From contig JAEUWP010000310.1 in the NCBI GenBank assembly GCA_018524725.1, forward strand, positions 29,563-93,562: 64,000 nt of DNA, in the 5' to 3' direction. The position numbers and the translations under genes are program-made. A model generated the notes under the pieces. That model was not told where the DNA came from, ran no database searches, and saw nothing but the letters and a program-made list of their open reading frames with translations. This document shows, one piece after another, positions 50,038 to 61,062 of the stretch. Every line of letters starts with the position of its first letter. The stretch's first letter is position 1. Source of the DNA: Podaxis mareebaensis (lineage: Eukaryota; Basidiomycota; Agaricomycetes; Agaricales; Agaricaceae).

Positions 50038-50329
50038 TCCTGAATCGAGAAACCGACGATCAAACTGATTATGTCCATCTTTCATTCACCAAAGAAGTTA
50101 CTGGTGATTGCTGGTATTTACGCGTCTATGTAATACCTTTGTCGCACCAAAATCATTATATACGTGACATCGGACATTGGAACAATGGAATTGGACTTAA
50201 ATATGAAAGCCCAAGAGATAGATGTTGAAACGGAAGACGGACGAGCAATGAGGTCGAGGTCATTCCTAGGCACGCTAGTCGAGGGATCCCACTTTGGCGA
50301 CTGTGACCATTCGAACATGGGGATGATGC
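50038..50329. other. 3' flank of P450-2
   Basis: Repeats the flank after P450-1. No gene. Confidence 0.6.
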
Positions 50330-50634
50330 TATGTCGCTCAGTGGCGTCGGCGAATCTGGATGTACGCCCGCACTGCCTTCGAATGCTGCATCTAACCTCG
50401 ACCCAGATGGAAGATAAGCCCTTCGATACAGCTCCGATCCGTTCACTTATGAACGTACAGTTATCGATGTGCACAAACAGTAAGTTTAGTTCTATTGCTA
50501 TCTAGTGTCTTATCTGACAATTTTGTAGAGCGGAACAGTTGTTAGGAATCAGATACGTTCCCTATATCCAAGAAAAGTTTGATATCCTCTCCGCTTCCGT
50601 CAGAATGACTATCACCACTGTTGAGGAGCCCTAA
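50330..50634 (+). pseudogene. Truncated ALDH 3' end, copy 3
   Basis: Over much of its length identical to the truncated copy at 46995-47304, including the CAA to TAA nonsense change, so copies 2 and 3 share a more recent ancestor than either does with the full gene. The final codons read GAG GAG CCC TAA. Confidence 0.85.
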
Positions 50635-51146
50635 CCTAGTAATCATCCCCGGGCTGAGAAAAGTAGCGAAGGAGCTGAAGAACTGTATATCTATAAATGT
50701 AACCCCTTCTTGCGAGTGACTCGTGGATCACTGTATACTTACCAGTGGAGCCTTATTTTGCATTGACATGTTCAGTTTCACTTCAACTGGATAAAGGGAG
50801 CACGTTTTTAATTTCCTGCATGTCCATTTTCTTACGTAAGTTTCATTTTGGAGAGCTGCCAATCTATGGCCCAATCCCAAGCTTCACCCAAGCCTCTTTT
50901 GCGTCGGAGCCTTTGGCGCAATGCCCATCTTTCAGGTGGATTACCCAATTCCAGAGCCCCTAAATAGCACAAAACTCCCCAGCTAGGTCAATACTCCACG
51001 ACTTGTGGTCAGGCCACCAAGCCACAAAATGCCACTTGACTGGGCATTCCACACGGAGTAGATACTGATATGAGGCGCGCTGCCTTCAGGAACTCTCAAA
51101 AAACCCGGCTTTTCAACGCGAACCCATCACAATCTTGAAAGCGACC

Positions 51147-53332
51147 GTGGAACCCTTTATAATTTTGCTCTTGATCGTTCTCTGCTGGTCAATCGTATTA
51201 CGAAGGAAAAGGGCACCCAAGGTCCCTTTACCACCTAGCCCGCCCAGCGACCCTATCCTTGGCCACCTACGATACATTCCATCCGAGAATCCTGAGCTCC
51301 GGTATACAGAATGGGCTAAGACATACGGTTGGTTCTGTATTCTTATTATTGAGTATTAATCTGATATCCGACACCTTCCCCTTCATGTTGCTCTCTAGGG
51401 GATGTAATTTATCTCCGGATCCTCAATCGACCAATCATTGTTCTCAGTTCGGCGGAGGCTGCCATCGATCTCCTCGAGAAAAGGAGTGGTAACTACAGCG
51501 ACAGACCTGGATTCCCCGTCTTCGAAATGTGAGTCCCTAATCAAACCATGTTGACGCATGATGCTTAAGGACATGCAGGATGGGATGGAAGCCGACACTG
51601 ACCATTCTGTCCTATGGAAAACAGTTTCAGAAGCACCGACGCCTCTTCCAAGAATATTTCAGTCGACAGAAGGTTGATGCGTACCGGGGTCTCCAGGTCG
51701 CACAAGCAAGACGACTGGCAGTCAGTCTGGTTGAAGGTAAGAGAAACAGAGAAGATATTTTGCAAAGGTTTGCTGGGCTTCATAACTGCTTTGATTTCAC
51801 TGTTTGATATTCACCTCACCGTGTCCTAGCTTTGGCACATCTATTATCATTCGCATCGCATTCGGTCAGGACCTACACCTGGGAAGGGATCCCACCTACG
51901 ACCGGATTGCAAGAGATCATGGTTACGCAATGACACATTGCGGCCCTCCTGGAGGTACATTGGTTGACCTCTTTCCTATCCGTAAGTCGGTCTGCTTCTG
52001 ATGAACCATCTTGCTTACGTTGCCTATATGAATTGAAGTCCAATATCTCCCATCTTGGTTCCCAGGAACGTTCTTCGCAAACCGCGCCCGAGAATTCAGC
52101 GCTGGGACTCGAAATCTTCATGAGTATCCATTTGCACAGGTCCAGAGACAGATGGTGAGAAAGACGATCCAGTGTTTACTACTATTCCAACCTATGGTTT
52201 TAATATCGCTTGGCAGCTTGAGGGAACGGCTAAGTCGTCGTTCCTGTCATATCACTTAGAACGAATCCAGCAAGGGAATGACAATGGATCCAAGCAAGAT
52301 TATGACGATGTGAAAGGGGCTGCTGGTGCTATTTACGGAGCGGGTTCTGAGACCGTGAGTGTTGCTAGAAAACCTGGCGCAAATCCCGTCCTTCTTGATG
52401 TTGTCTCTTTTCCAAAGATATGGGGCACGCTATCTGTCTTCATACTAGCAATGGTCCTTTATCCACAATGTCAACGGCAAGCCCAAGAGGAGCTTGATGA
52501 TTTACTCCTTCGTTCTCGCTTACCAGATCTCGAGGACCGGAAGTCCCTACCTTACGTCGAATGCGTTGTACAAGAAACTTACCGGTGAGTCTTACCATTC
52601 GTGTGCTGTTGAACAGGCGGTCTAACAAGAATTGCTAGTTGGTTGAGTGTGTTACCAGTCGGTAAGCCGCCCCTCGCTCCCATATGGAGGTTTGTTAACA
52701 AATATACTTGTAGGGGTACCTCACCGCGCATTATACGACGATGTGTATAAAGGCATGTTCATTCCCAAAGGCACAATCGTATTTGCCAATGCATGGTAAG
52801 GCCGCGGTGCAGTACCAGTACATTGTGTGTTAATTTGGGAATATGCCAACAGGGGTATCCAGCGGGATGAGGCAGTCTACCACGATGCCAGTTTGTTCAA
52901 TCCTTCTCGGTACCTGCCCATGTCCGAAGGTGGCAATGGCGAACCTTTCCCCATTTCTCATTTCGGGTTTGGTAGACGGTGAGCTCCTCGCCTTTCCACC
53001 TGGATCCATTGCATCGACATTAAGTACTATGTGTCAGTGTGTGTCCGGGTCGCTACCTCGCTGATGGAAACCTTTGGATCGCCGCTGCAACGATCCTCTC
53101 CCTCCTCACGATAGAGAGGGTGAAGAATGAAAAGGGGGAGGATGTTATACCTCCGGTGGGCATAAACAGCGGATTGACAAGGTCGGTTGTTAACTTTCTA
53201 CTCCATGACCACACTGACTTGGACATGCTGGAAAGCCATCCTAAACCCTATAATTGCATCGTCCGAATCAGGGACAATCAGGCGAAGGTACTCCTAGAAG
53301 AGGCGCAGGCCGAATTCAGCAACGATGATTAA
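51147..53332 (+). pseudogene. Cytochrome P450 array copy 3, start codon lost
   Basis: Same eleven-exon plan as copies 1 and 2, with all exons open and canonical splice sites, I-helix GAIYGAGSET, ETYR, and the haem loop FGFGRRVCPG joined over the last intron. The ATG that opens copies 1 and 2 is GTG here (51147-51149) in the context GCGACCGTGGAACCC. No in-frame ATG lies in the preceding 30 or so codons, and the next downstream Met would remove the membrane anchor and part of the fold. It may therefore be a very recent pseudogene, be translated from a near-cognate codon, or use an unseen upstream exon. It ends with TAA at 53330-53332, and no ALDH tail follows. Confidence 0.75.
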
Positions 53333-53549
53333 TCCCGAATCGGGAAACCAACAACTAAAGTGGCCATGTCCATCCCCCGCTCACCAGAGCAGTCACCAGT
53401 AATTGCTAGTATTTACGTGTCTATGTAACACTGAAAACTTCTATTCGATTGATTACATTCATTCCGGTCCGTTACGATTGCCATAATGGTACAACTTGCC
53501 ATCACAAAAAGGAAACGGAAATATAAGGAAAAGATAACAAAAAGATAAA
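53333..53549. other. End of the tandem array
   Basis: Similarity to the flanks of P450-1 and P450-2 stops at about 53430. The rest is the 3' flank of the convergent minus-strand gene. Confidence 0.5.
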
Positions 53550-54667
53550 TCAGAACGTCCAGTCACCTTGGAACGAAACGTTCCGAGAGTCTTTATTTTT
53601 TCTATTCTTCCAATGATCACTGCGGCCCATAACGACGGTCGTTGACGGACTTTCTTGTCCAGAACTTTCTCCTGTGCCTTTGCGAGTCCACGTCTCATAC
53701 TGTGCTCGTCCTGTGTGATTTTTCTTTCGCCTTTGTGGCCGCCACTGGTAAAATGCCCGGAGAGATAGGGAGGAATAGATTGCCATAGTGGATGAACTGT
53801 TGGTTGTCGCTGTCGCTGTTGGTGTCGATGTTGGTGTGCGGGTTAATGCAGGGGATCTAGAGGGACGAGAACTTTAGGTTTAGGTCCCTCTGGAGCACCG
53901 TACAGGGCGGTGCATGTGCGCTCCTGGAGACGTAGTGGTTCATTCCCTTGGCCCCCTTTGTCCGGTCTGTTATCTTCCCCTTCCTCTTTGAACTCACCCA
54001 TGTGAGTAACTTGGCAGCGCCTCTCATTCCTAAACCTCCTTTTCCTGGCAGCTGCCCGCCAGATGCTAGCAGAAGCGAGGCGAGCCTTAACGCGGGGTCG
54101 TGCTAGCTCTTGCTGCATATCAAAGCCATCGAAATTGGCCCCGTTTATTTCGAAGTAGCCATCATGCTGAGCACGGTGAAGGGAACGAGGTGCGCCGAAG
54201 GCATACGGGTCATGCCATTGATAGGATGAACTGAAGAAGAAATCATTAAAAGGCCGTCCAATCTGAGGTTGGGTCTGAAACGTACCAAGGGTCGCTAAGC
54301 ACATCGCATCTCATCGATAAGGGCAGGCCCGGAAGTGGAGACTCATCGATGAAGTCTGAAGTTGCAGGGGGCCAGGAAGGAGATTCAAGGCTGAAGACGG
54401 CCAGGTCAGATCTATACCCGTCACCACTGACCAATAAGCTCACTAGATGTCGCGGAGTAAACTGAGCTGTGATAAAGGAGGCTCGGGAACTTCTGTTATG
54501 GCATCTTTCGCCTCCCCGCAAACAGAGTGAAGGCAGCGCGGGAACTTTGAGGAATCGTGAAGACAGAGGAAGGAGGGCTTTATAGGAGGAAGGGAGGGTG
54601 TTTCTTCGTCGTCCATAGGAGTCGAGTACATGACAAACGAGGAACAGGAAGTGGTATATGTATCCAT
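53550..54667 (-). CDS. Hypothetical basic protein (intact member of an inverted pair)
   Basis: Four exons (54667-54444, 54390-54286, 54230-53904, 53856-53550) sum to 321 codons (320 residues). All three introns are 45-58 nt with good GT-AG ends and a CTRAY-like branch site. The N-terminal part is acidic and Pro/Ser-rich. The middle has a basic stretch (ASIWRAAARKRRFRNERR). A Thr/Pro linker precedes LSLRAFYQWRPQRRKKN and a charged C-terminus. The basic part faintly recalls agaricomycete zinc-finger proteins, but no Cys/His finger is present. Function unknown. A frameshifted paralogue lies head to head at about 55850-56370, which supports reading this as a real gene. Confidence 0.65.
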
Positions 54668-55849
54668 GCCCTTTTAAACCACGTTCGGGTCTCAGGCAGG
54701 TAAAGGTTTACCGGCGTTTCCCTTTGGCATGAGTCATACAACCACAGGCTCTCTGTCAAGCTTCAGGGTCAGCTCACGGGCGCTCGGGTATGGGTAAGTA
54801 CTCATGACGACCAAGATCCGCACAACGCACGCTCTCGTTTATCAGGTCTGGCAAACTCATGTGGCTTATGTTTCTCGAAACCAGGAATGCGTGTAAGACA
54901 TGACTACTCGGATGATTGAATGATACTTCTCAGCAGGCTCTTCTAATAGTTTGAGATATCCAGACCCTTCGATACCAAAGGGAGCATGCAGCTGCGGCTC
55001 CGGAACTTACAGACTCAAACACGTACGCAAAAAGTATTATGATACAAGGTCCCCTGGGAATAATCGCCGTCGTGATGCTCATGGTAAATGAAAATCCTGA
55101 CAAAGAGCCGTCCATATTTGCGCACTACGTCAACAACTTGACAAGACAGCCTGCGGCGAAAGGAGGTCCGGGGACCTACATGCCGCTATCGATTCCTTTA
55201 CACCATCCATAGAATTCAAAATGCTGTTCAACTCGTCAGAACTGCCACATAAAAAGGGCTGTTAAATGAATACTGTCCCCATCTTGTGATGCCTCCTCCA
55301 GCCCAGCACGTTCGAGCCTTGAGCTCGCAATATCCACACTGGTACTCCTCGCGTTTGCCGACTCCCTCATATCCAGCTTCAGCTTTTATCCTCTTTACGT
55401 TCCCTCACAATCGAAGTGTCCTCCCGCCACTGACTTTGAGGAGGCTTTGTTCTGCGCAGCGGATGCAGGGAGCCATCTAACCTCAATTTCGCACCTTCGG
55501 CATGTTTCTGGATCATTATGATCAACACCCACTTCTTCAGGCTCATCGGGTGCCTCCTCGTCTTTTTGTTGCTAATCTCGGGATATATTTCGCACCGGAA
55601 TGTATATTGTTCTCCCTTCTACAACCATTGGTGCCAGAAAGATGCAAAAAGGCCGCAGATTCCTTGGAGCTGTTCTTTCCTCAAAGATACTGCTTCATTA
55701 TGTATGTCGGCTTCCCTATCCACCTATGTCTCTGACTTCTTTTCTAGACATGAGCAGTCGGCATTGATACGGCCCATTTGCGTTTCCAGGTGGATTTTGT
55801 GTAGCGAGAGAGTAACCTTCGGAGTCGAGAGATGCCCGGATACCGTAGA
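54668..55849. other. Spacer between the inverted pair
   Basis: No independent gene supported. The right half should correspond to the 5' part of the plus-strand paralogue, but similarity to the intact copy is too weak to place exons. Confidence 0.4.
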
Positions 55850-56370
55850 CGTCTTTGAGGCAGACTGAAGCATGTGAAGGACCAGACGAAAAAGACCAAG
55901 GGAGCGAACCACCATGTCCGCATGAACGGGCACTGGTCGTTCTGTATGTTCGTCAATCGATTGTTCAAGCCCCACCAGATCCCATCGTTAAACCACGCAC
56001 CGACACCAACTACCAATTACAACCCCAGCATGGAAATCTACTCCGCATTGGCCCTACGGGCGTTTTACCAATGGCGGCCTAAAAGACGAGGAAAGAAGAA
56101 CTCAGAGCAAGCACCGTACGGCACAGGGTGTCATGGAAGTGTAGATAAGAGCTTTGGACAAGGAAGCCCGTCAACGACTTCTGTCATAGACAGGAGTGGT
56201 TCCCGGAAAAGCGGGAAAAATAAGAACTCTGGCGATGCGTCGTTCCAGGAGACCGGACGTTTTGATTTATCTTTTGTGTTACCTTTTTCTTTTTATTCAT
56301 GTTTCTTTTTTGCGTTGGCCAAATTGTAGCATAATGGCAGTGATAGCACACGGGAATGAATCGCGGAAAA
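55850..56370 (+). pseudogene. Frameshifted paralogue of the gene at 53550-54667
   Basis: Frame pieces match the C-terminal half of the intact gene in order: DEKDQGSEPP....HER with LY (intact DKGGQGNEPLRLQER and LY), then LALRAFYQWRPKRRGKKN (intact LSLRAFYQWRPQRRKKN), GQGSPSTT (intact GQESPSTT), and a similar 3' flank up to about 56370. The first intron acceptor no longer restores the frame, and a one-base deletion near the end makes the frame run past the old stop to 56329. The upstream exons are not recognisable. Confidence 0.65.
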
Positions 56371-56750
56371 GTCTGCAAACACATGTGTCAACCTGACAGG
56401 GGCATGATTAACAGCCCGAGCAGCTCGCGCTGCACAATGTTTTTCTCAAGTACCGTTGTGAGTGGATGGCGGAGCCGGGGAAAGGGTGAATGTCTTCCGT
56501 ACAAAGTGTCGTACGCAGGTGCCTGGTCTCGAAGAACGGACCGGAGGTTGAGCGAAGGGCGAGTAGGGCCGATGATCACGTGACGCATGGTGGACGGGCG
56601 GTGGTGGCCAATTGAATATTCTTCATCTGCCATCTGCCTCGACAATCGCAACACGGCGCTCTCATAGCCACAGTTACTACCCGTTCTCTCAACTCTTCCT
56701 CCCTCCTTCTCGTCGGCACAAGGCAGGCACTTGCTCCCCAATCCCAAAAC
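56371..56750. other. Intergenic region, promoter of the Kre9-like gene
   Basis: Pyrimidine-rich before the ATG at 56751. No TATA box is obvious. No gene. Confidence 0.45.
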
Positions 56751-57406
56751 ATGCCCTCGTCACGCCTTCTACGCTCGTGCCTCTCAGCATGTCTTTTCCT
56801 CATTCTCTTCTCGACTTCAGTATCAGGTCCGTCATTGCTTTACTAGAACTCTTGCTAGTTCTCACCCTGAGTCGCTTTCTAGCCTATTTCATCATTGACG
56901 AACCGCACCGCGACACCCAGTGGGTGAACAACCAAGCTAATCTAATCCAATGGAAGAAGGGGCTTCTGGATGGCATTGAAGGCTTCGACATTGAAATGGC
57001 CCGTCTGACAGTGGATGGTCTTACACTAGTCGCAAAAAACGTTCCCGCACAGCAAAACTCTCTTAATATCTTCCTGCAAGACACTCAGCCAGGCGACGAC
57101 TATTTCCTTATCTTCTTGAATTCGACACATGGCGTCATGCACGCAACCTCACCTAGATTTACCGTCCTCGCCGCTGGAAGCAACCCGACGAATAAAGGTC
57201 TATCCCCGAACAGCGCAGCGCCGACTGTCACTGTTAGTGGGACGCCAAATCCCACAAAGGCCTTCGCGACGACGTTCCCTGCACTAGCGCACAATGGTGC
57301 TATTGGAGGGTGGAGAGGAGCTGTTCCGGGGACTGTTGAATTGGCAGTGATGGTTTTAGCGACATTGGCGTGCATAGCTGCTGGTGGCGTATGGACAATG
57401 TCATGA
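56751..57406 (+). CDS. GPI-anchored Kre9/Knh1-like cell surface protein
   Basis: Secreted protein of the Ser-Thr-rich GPI-anchored group with a Kre9/Knh1-type N-terminal domain; yeast relatives help assemble beta-1,6-glucan, while mushroom members are mostly unstudied. Exons 56751-56826 and 56883-57406 sum to 200 codons (199 residues). A signal peptide (LSACLFLILFSTSVS) is in exon 1, out of frame with the longer open frame on the same strand, so the splice is needed. The domain has the expected WVNNQANLIQWKKG opening and the FLIFLNSTHGVMHATSPRFTV ending. A Ser/Thr/Pro stretch and a hydrophobic C-terminal tail (TVELAVMVLATLACIAAGGVW) with a small-residue site before it fit GPI attachment. Confidence 0.8.
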
Positions 57407-58109
57407 TGGTGGGCGGAGTAGCTTGGCAGTAACTGCTTCATTCTCCGTCCATCCGAAAAGCCTTATCACACCCCATCTTCCCTCTCCCAGACACTTTCCG
57501 GCTTTGTGGACCTTTCGTCCACCCATGCGATTCCATTTCCCCCCAGTACAATGTGCCGTTGACACACGGACGCCCTTCACTGCTACTATTGATCCCATCA
57601 GCAGTGCCATGCCAATCAACATACTTTATATTTGTCATCCTACGCACAATGCCTTCTTCCTCACCTATCCTAGGACGTTGTTGAATCAATGTTCGATACC
57701 AAGTTCTACCTTTTTCGTATCTTTGTATTCGCATACCATGGACTGGCTGACTACCTATAACCTCCAGTTTTTCAATAATGGTTATTTAATGTCGCTATCG
57801 ATCTATATATAACTCGAGTTTCGAGTCGATTTTCTTGTCTAGGTCTGTCAGCAGTTCGGTTGGCGTAAAATTTTTGTTGATTTGGGGATCCAGCCTGATG
57901 ATGGTTTTGATGAACGTCAGGTTTCTTACAACACCTCAGTGCGGGCCGAACACGGCCTTTAGCTGCCGTTGGACGAACAGCCACTAGTGTGTGAACCTCA
58001 GGTTTCCACAAAAATACCTACTGTACTCTTGTTTGTAAGTATGTTACATGCGATCAACTCGAGGCAATCGAAATTGCGATGTAGCTGACTCTGGCGAATC
58101 CTCCTAGCC
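57407..58109. other. Intergenic region between convergent genes
   Basis: No gene seen; contains the two 3' flanks. Confidence 0.5.
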
Positions 58110-59119
58110 TCATTTCGCACCATTCCCCTCACCATCCTCTTGTACAGGTTCCAGAACAGGTCCAACAGAAGCAGAAGCGGAACCTGGTCTTGAAGTAAAA
58201 CCGTGACGACTGGCAGATGGGCCTCGTCCGTGGACGACGTATGGCGGCGGCATCGACGAAGCCCCGGTATCGAACCTTCTATCGTTACGGTCACCTGGTT
58301 CTGGTAGACCCCTATAGCCCACATCAGTCGCAATTAAACCATCGCCGTCTGCGGAATGCGCTCCTCTCTCCAAGTCTCCCCTTGCAGCTGTTACAGAATC
58401 GTCCTTCGAAACCTCGTAATTGTTACTCGTCGTGGCATCGGAGATTCCAGATCGATTCTGCCTGCTCTTCGCAGCGGCTTTGGTTCTCCACCTGGATATC
58501 CGCAACCACACCCAAAACATCAGGACTCCAAAAAGTATCCCAACCAGGCCGCTTCCAGCAACAGTGCTAGCGAACTTCCAAACGGGCAAGGTTATAAGCT
58601 GTTCCTCTGGAACGCGGACCTCGATTTCCATATAAAAGACTGTGATGCCCTTCGCGCCAGGTGGATTCCACACAAGGACTTTGTGTATCCCAGGCTCCGA
58701 CCAGCGTTCAGAATGCAGGGCGACCTATATATTGCATTCGGCAAGATGTTACGAGTAGACTACGCTCGATATTAACACTCACTGTTTCATAAAGGGAATT
58801 GGACGTCACCATCGTGCTCGTATCGACGTACTTGTAAGCGTCTGTTCTAGGGTCGCAGTCGGAACAATAAGCATATGTGATAGGCCCAAGAGTCGTGTTT
58901 TTAACACCATAGAGGGTGTATGCGACAGCCGGGACGGGGAACGTCTTGAACTCGTAAGTCAACACCATTTGTTACTTTCGGAGTACTCACGAAGGTGAAG
59001 TTTGCGTAGTCTGAGGTTGACTGATAATAGGTATTCACCCCTATGGGGGTCGCACGCCAGTCGGCTCCGTTGAGGGTGAAAACAGTCTTGTTGCTGGGGA
59101 AGTAATAGGGGCGATGCAT
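58110..59119 (-). CDS. Single-pass membrane protein, tandem family copy A
   Basis: Three exons (59119-58991, 58944-58783, 58724-58110), all phase-0 introns, sum to 303 codons counting the stop. The ectodomain of about 115 residues opens with TVFTLNGADW and continues NFTF-TFPVPAVAYTLYGV, CSDCDPRTDAY and HKVLVWNPPGAKGITV. A membrane helix (TVAGSGLVGILFGVLMFWVWL) is followed by a basic cytoplasmic tail of about 120 residues with DVGYRGLPEPGDR. There is no signal peptide at MHRPYYFPSNK; the helix probably serves as signal anchor, or entry is unconventional. Function unknown; the shape suggests a receptor or adhesion protein. A TATA box (59165-59171) lies 46 bp upstream of the ATG. Confidence 0.72.
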
Positions 59120-59806
59120 GGTTGAGTGTCCCCGTGTTGGGATTGCGCGGACGATCTCATTAGGTTTTATATGACCGGAGAAACTGTACCTGAGGGTACC
59201 CGAACCCTTGACCTACACGTATTTGAGGGGGCTAGTCGAGAACAGTCGCCCATCCGCACGGAACATCCAGGTAGCGAAAACAGACGCCCAATTATGAAAC
59301 TGTCAAATAGCCTTCAAATGGACTCGGTTAGTGAAAATCGCTTTCACCCAGATCATACGCCTGTAGCTCACCTATGGAGCCGCTGCTACAAATGTTCATT
59401 GACCCTTCCGAGAACTGTTACCCACTATTGGGTGCTAGAACCAGCTATAATCAGTACGAAGAGCTGGTGGTGTCCTGATTAGCGCCTAAAGGACCCCGGC
59501 TGTGCTGTTTCCCGACGTCAATCGAAGGTTCCGTCAATCAATACGTTGCGTATGAATTGGTTCATTCCGCACTGGATAGCTTCTTGTGGCCTTCCCTAGC
59601 TTCAGGGACAAACCTACGTACTGCTACGAACGCCTCATGTTCGCGTAGTTGCGTGCCCGCAACCGGAGGCTCATCAATGATCAATTATCCCCTGCGTCTC
59701 GCATTGCTCTTTCAGTTTGTTTTCAATGGGATGGAAACATAGTCTACTCTGATCTTTCAGCTCAACAACCTTGCCACATGGGAGTAACCGATTACCATCT
59801 ACTGTA
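59120..59806. other. Spacer between copies A and B
   Basis: Contains the promoter of copy A, with a block (about 59190-59205) related to those upstream of copies B and C. No other gene seen. Confidence 0.5.
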
Positions 59807-60853
59807 CTACTCCCTGGGTTCTGGCAAGCCCTTATAACCGATATCCACACCAACCTCTCGGATAGGCTCAGTAACCAACGCAGGAGCACCAGAATCACGA
59901 CTGAACCCAGGCGCACTGCCCAGCGGATCCCGTCCATGTATCGCATATGACACCGGCCTCGAGGGCACTCCAGTATCAAGCTTGGCATCATCACGGTCAG
60001 CAGGTTCTGGAAGTCCCTTGTAGCCCATATCCGTCGTAACAGATACCGAGTTAGTTTTTTCTAATCCTTCACCATCCCCAGGACATAACCGTTTTTCCAG
60101 GTCATCCTTCGCTGCAGCGACCGATTCATCGCTCGAGGCTTCGTAGTTATTTCCCGTCGCGGCCTTGGTGTCCTTCGGAACGTCTGTTGTTTTCCCTTTA
60201 CGCATCCACAACCAAAGTACCAGAGCCACGAGAAGCAATCCGGCCAGAATGCTTGCGGAAACAGCGCCAGAAAACTCTCTAACAGAAAACGGTTTTGGAG
60301 GCTCCGGTGGGACGGGTACCCAGACTTCCATACGTTGGATAGTAATACCGTTTGTATTAGGTAGATTCCAGACGAGGATTTTGTGTATGCCTGGTTCTAA
60401 CCACGAGTCCGTGTATAATAACGACTATAACTCTTCCGGTGAGATAGTCTTTTGAAGGAAATGGCGCTCGACAAGCTCACTGGTTGATCACTGGGTCCAT
60501 ACGCCTTCAGTGTGGCAGTATCGAACGTATGAAACGAGTCCGTTCGAGGATCGCAGTCGGAACAGATGGAATGTTGACTAAATCCAAGATTTGACTCCCG
60601 GACGCCGTAGAGAAAGTATGCGACAGCCGGATCGGGGAAGGTCTTAGATACGTGGGTTGACGACGCGATTCGTTGTGCTTGGGGTACTCACAAAAGTGAA
60701 ATTTTCATAGGCAGTGTAGGAATGATTATAGTTGCCATACGGGCTGGTGCTGGGGATCTGAGTCCAGTTGTGCCAATGCCAGTCAGGCCCGTTGAAGGTG
60801 AAGACGGTCTTGTTTGTAGGGTAGTAGGTGTCATAGCGGTAGGAGCCGGTCAT
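59807..60853 (-). CDS. Single-pass membrane protein, tandem family copy B
   Basis: Paralogue of copies A and C with the same three-exon, phase-0 plan. Start MTGSYRYDTYYPTNKTVFTF at 60853; an upstream in-frame Met lies above the TATA box (60893-60900), so it is not used. Ectodomain motifs: NFTF-TFPDPAVAYFLYGV, CSDCDPRTDSF, WLEPGIHKILVWN. The membrane helix is SASILAGLLLVALVLWLWM, followed by RKGK. The tail carries DMGYKGLPEPADR and a second, C-terminal copy of the motif (DIGYKGLPEPRE) just before the stop. The sequence is intact. Function unknown. Confidence 0.72.
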
Positions 60854-61062
60854 AATAGAGCAATTTGAGATGGCTTGAAGGATTCCCCGAGTCTTATATA
60901 CTATCACAAGAGTGTTCCTGAGAGTACCTGGGCCGCTAATTTGTTTCCATTCTTACACTCAACCCTGTCAGTTAGGGGATTAGGAGCACTTTCAGTCTTT
61001 TATCAATTGGATGCAACAATGTAGTCGACTTTAAGCTCTACTCCGACTACCATACTCTCTAC
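60854..61062. promoter_or_regulatory. Promoter of copy B / 3' flank of copy C
   Basis: TATATAAG on the minus strand at 60893-60900, 40 bp before the ATG. The block CCTGAGAGTACC nearby recurs upstream of copy C as CCTGAGAGTGCC. Confidence 0.55.
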
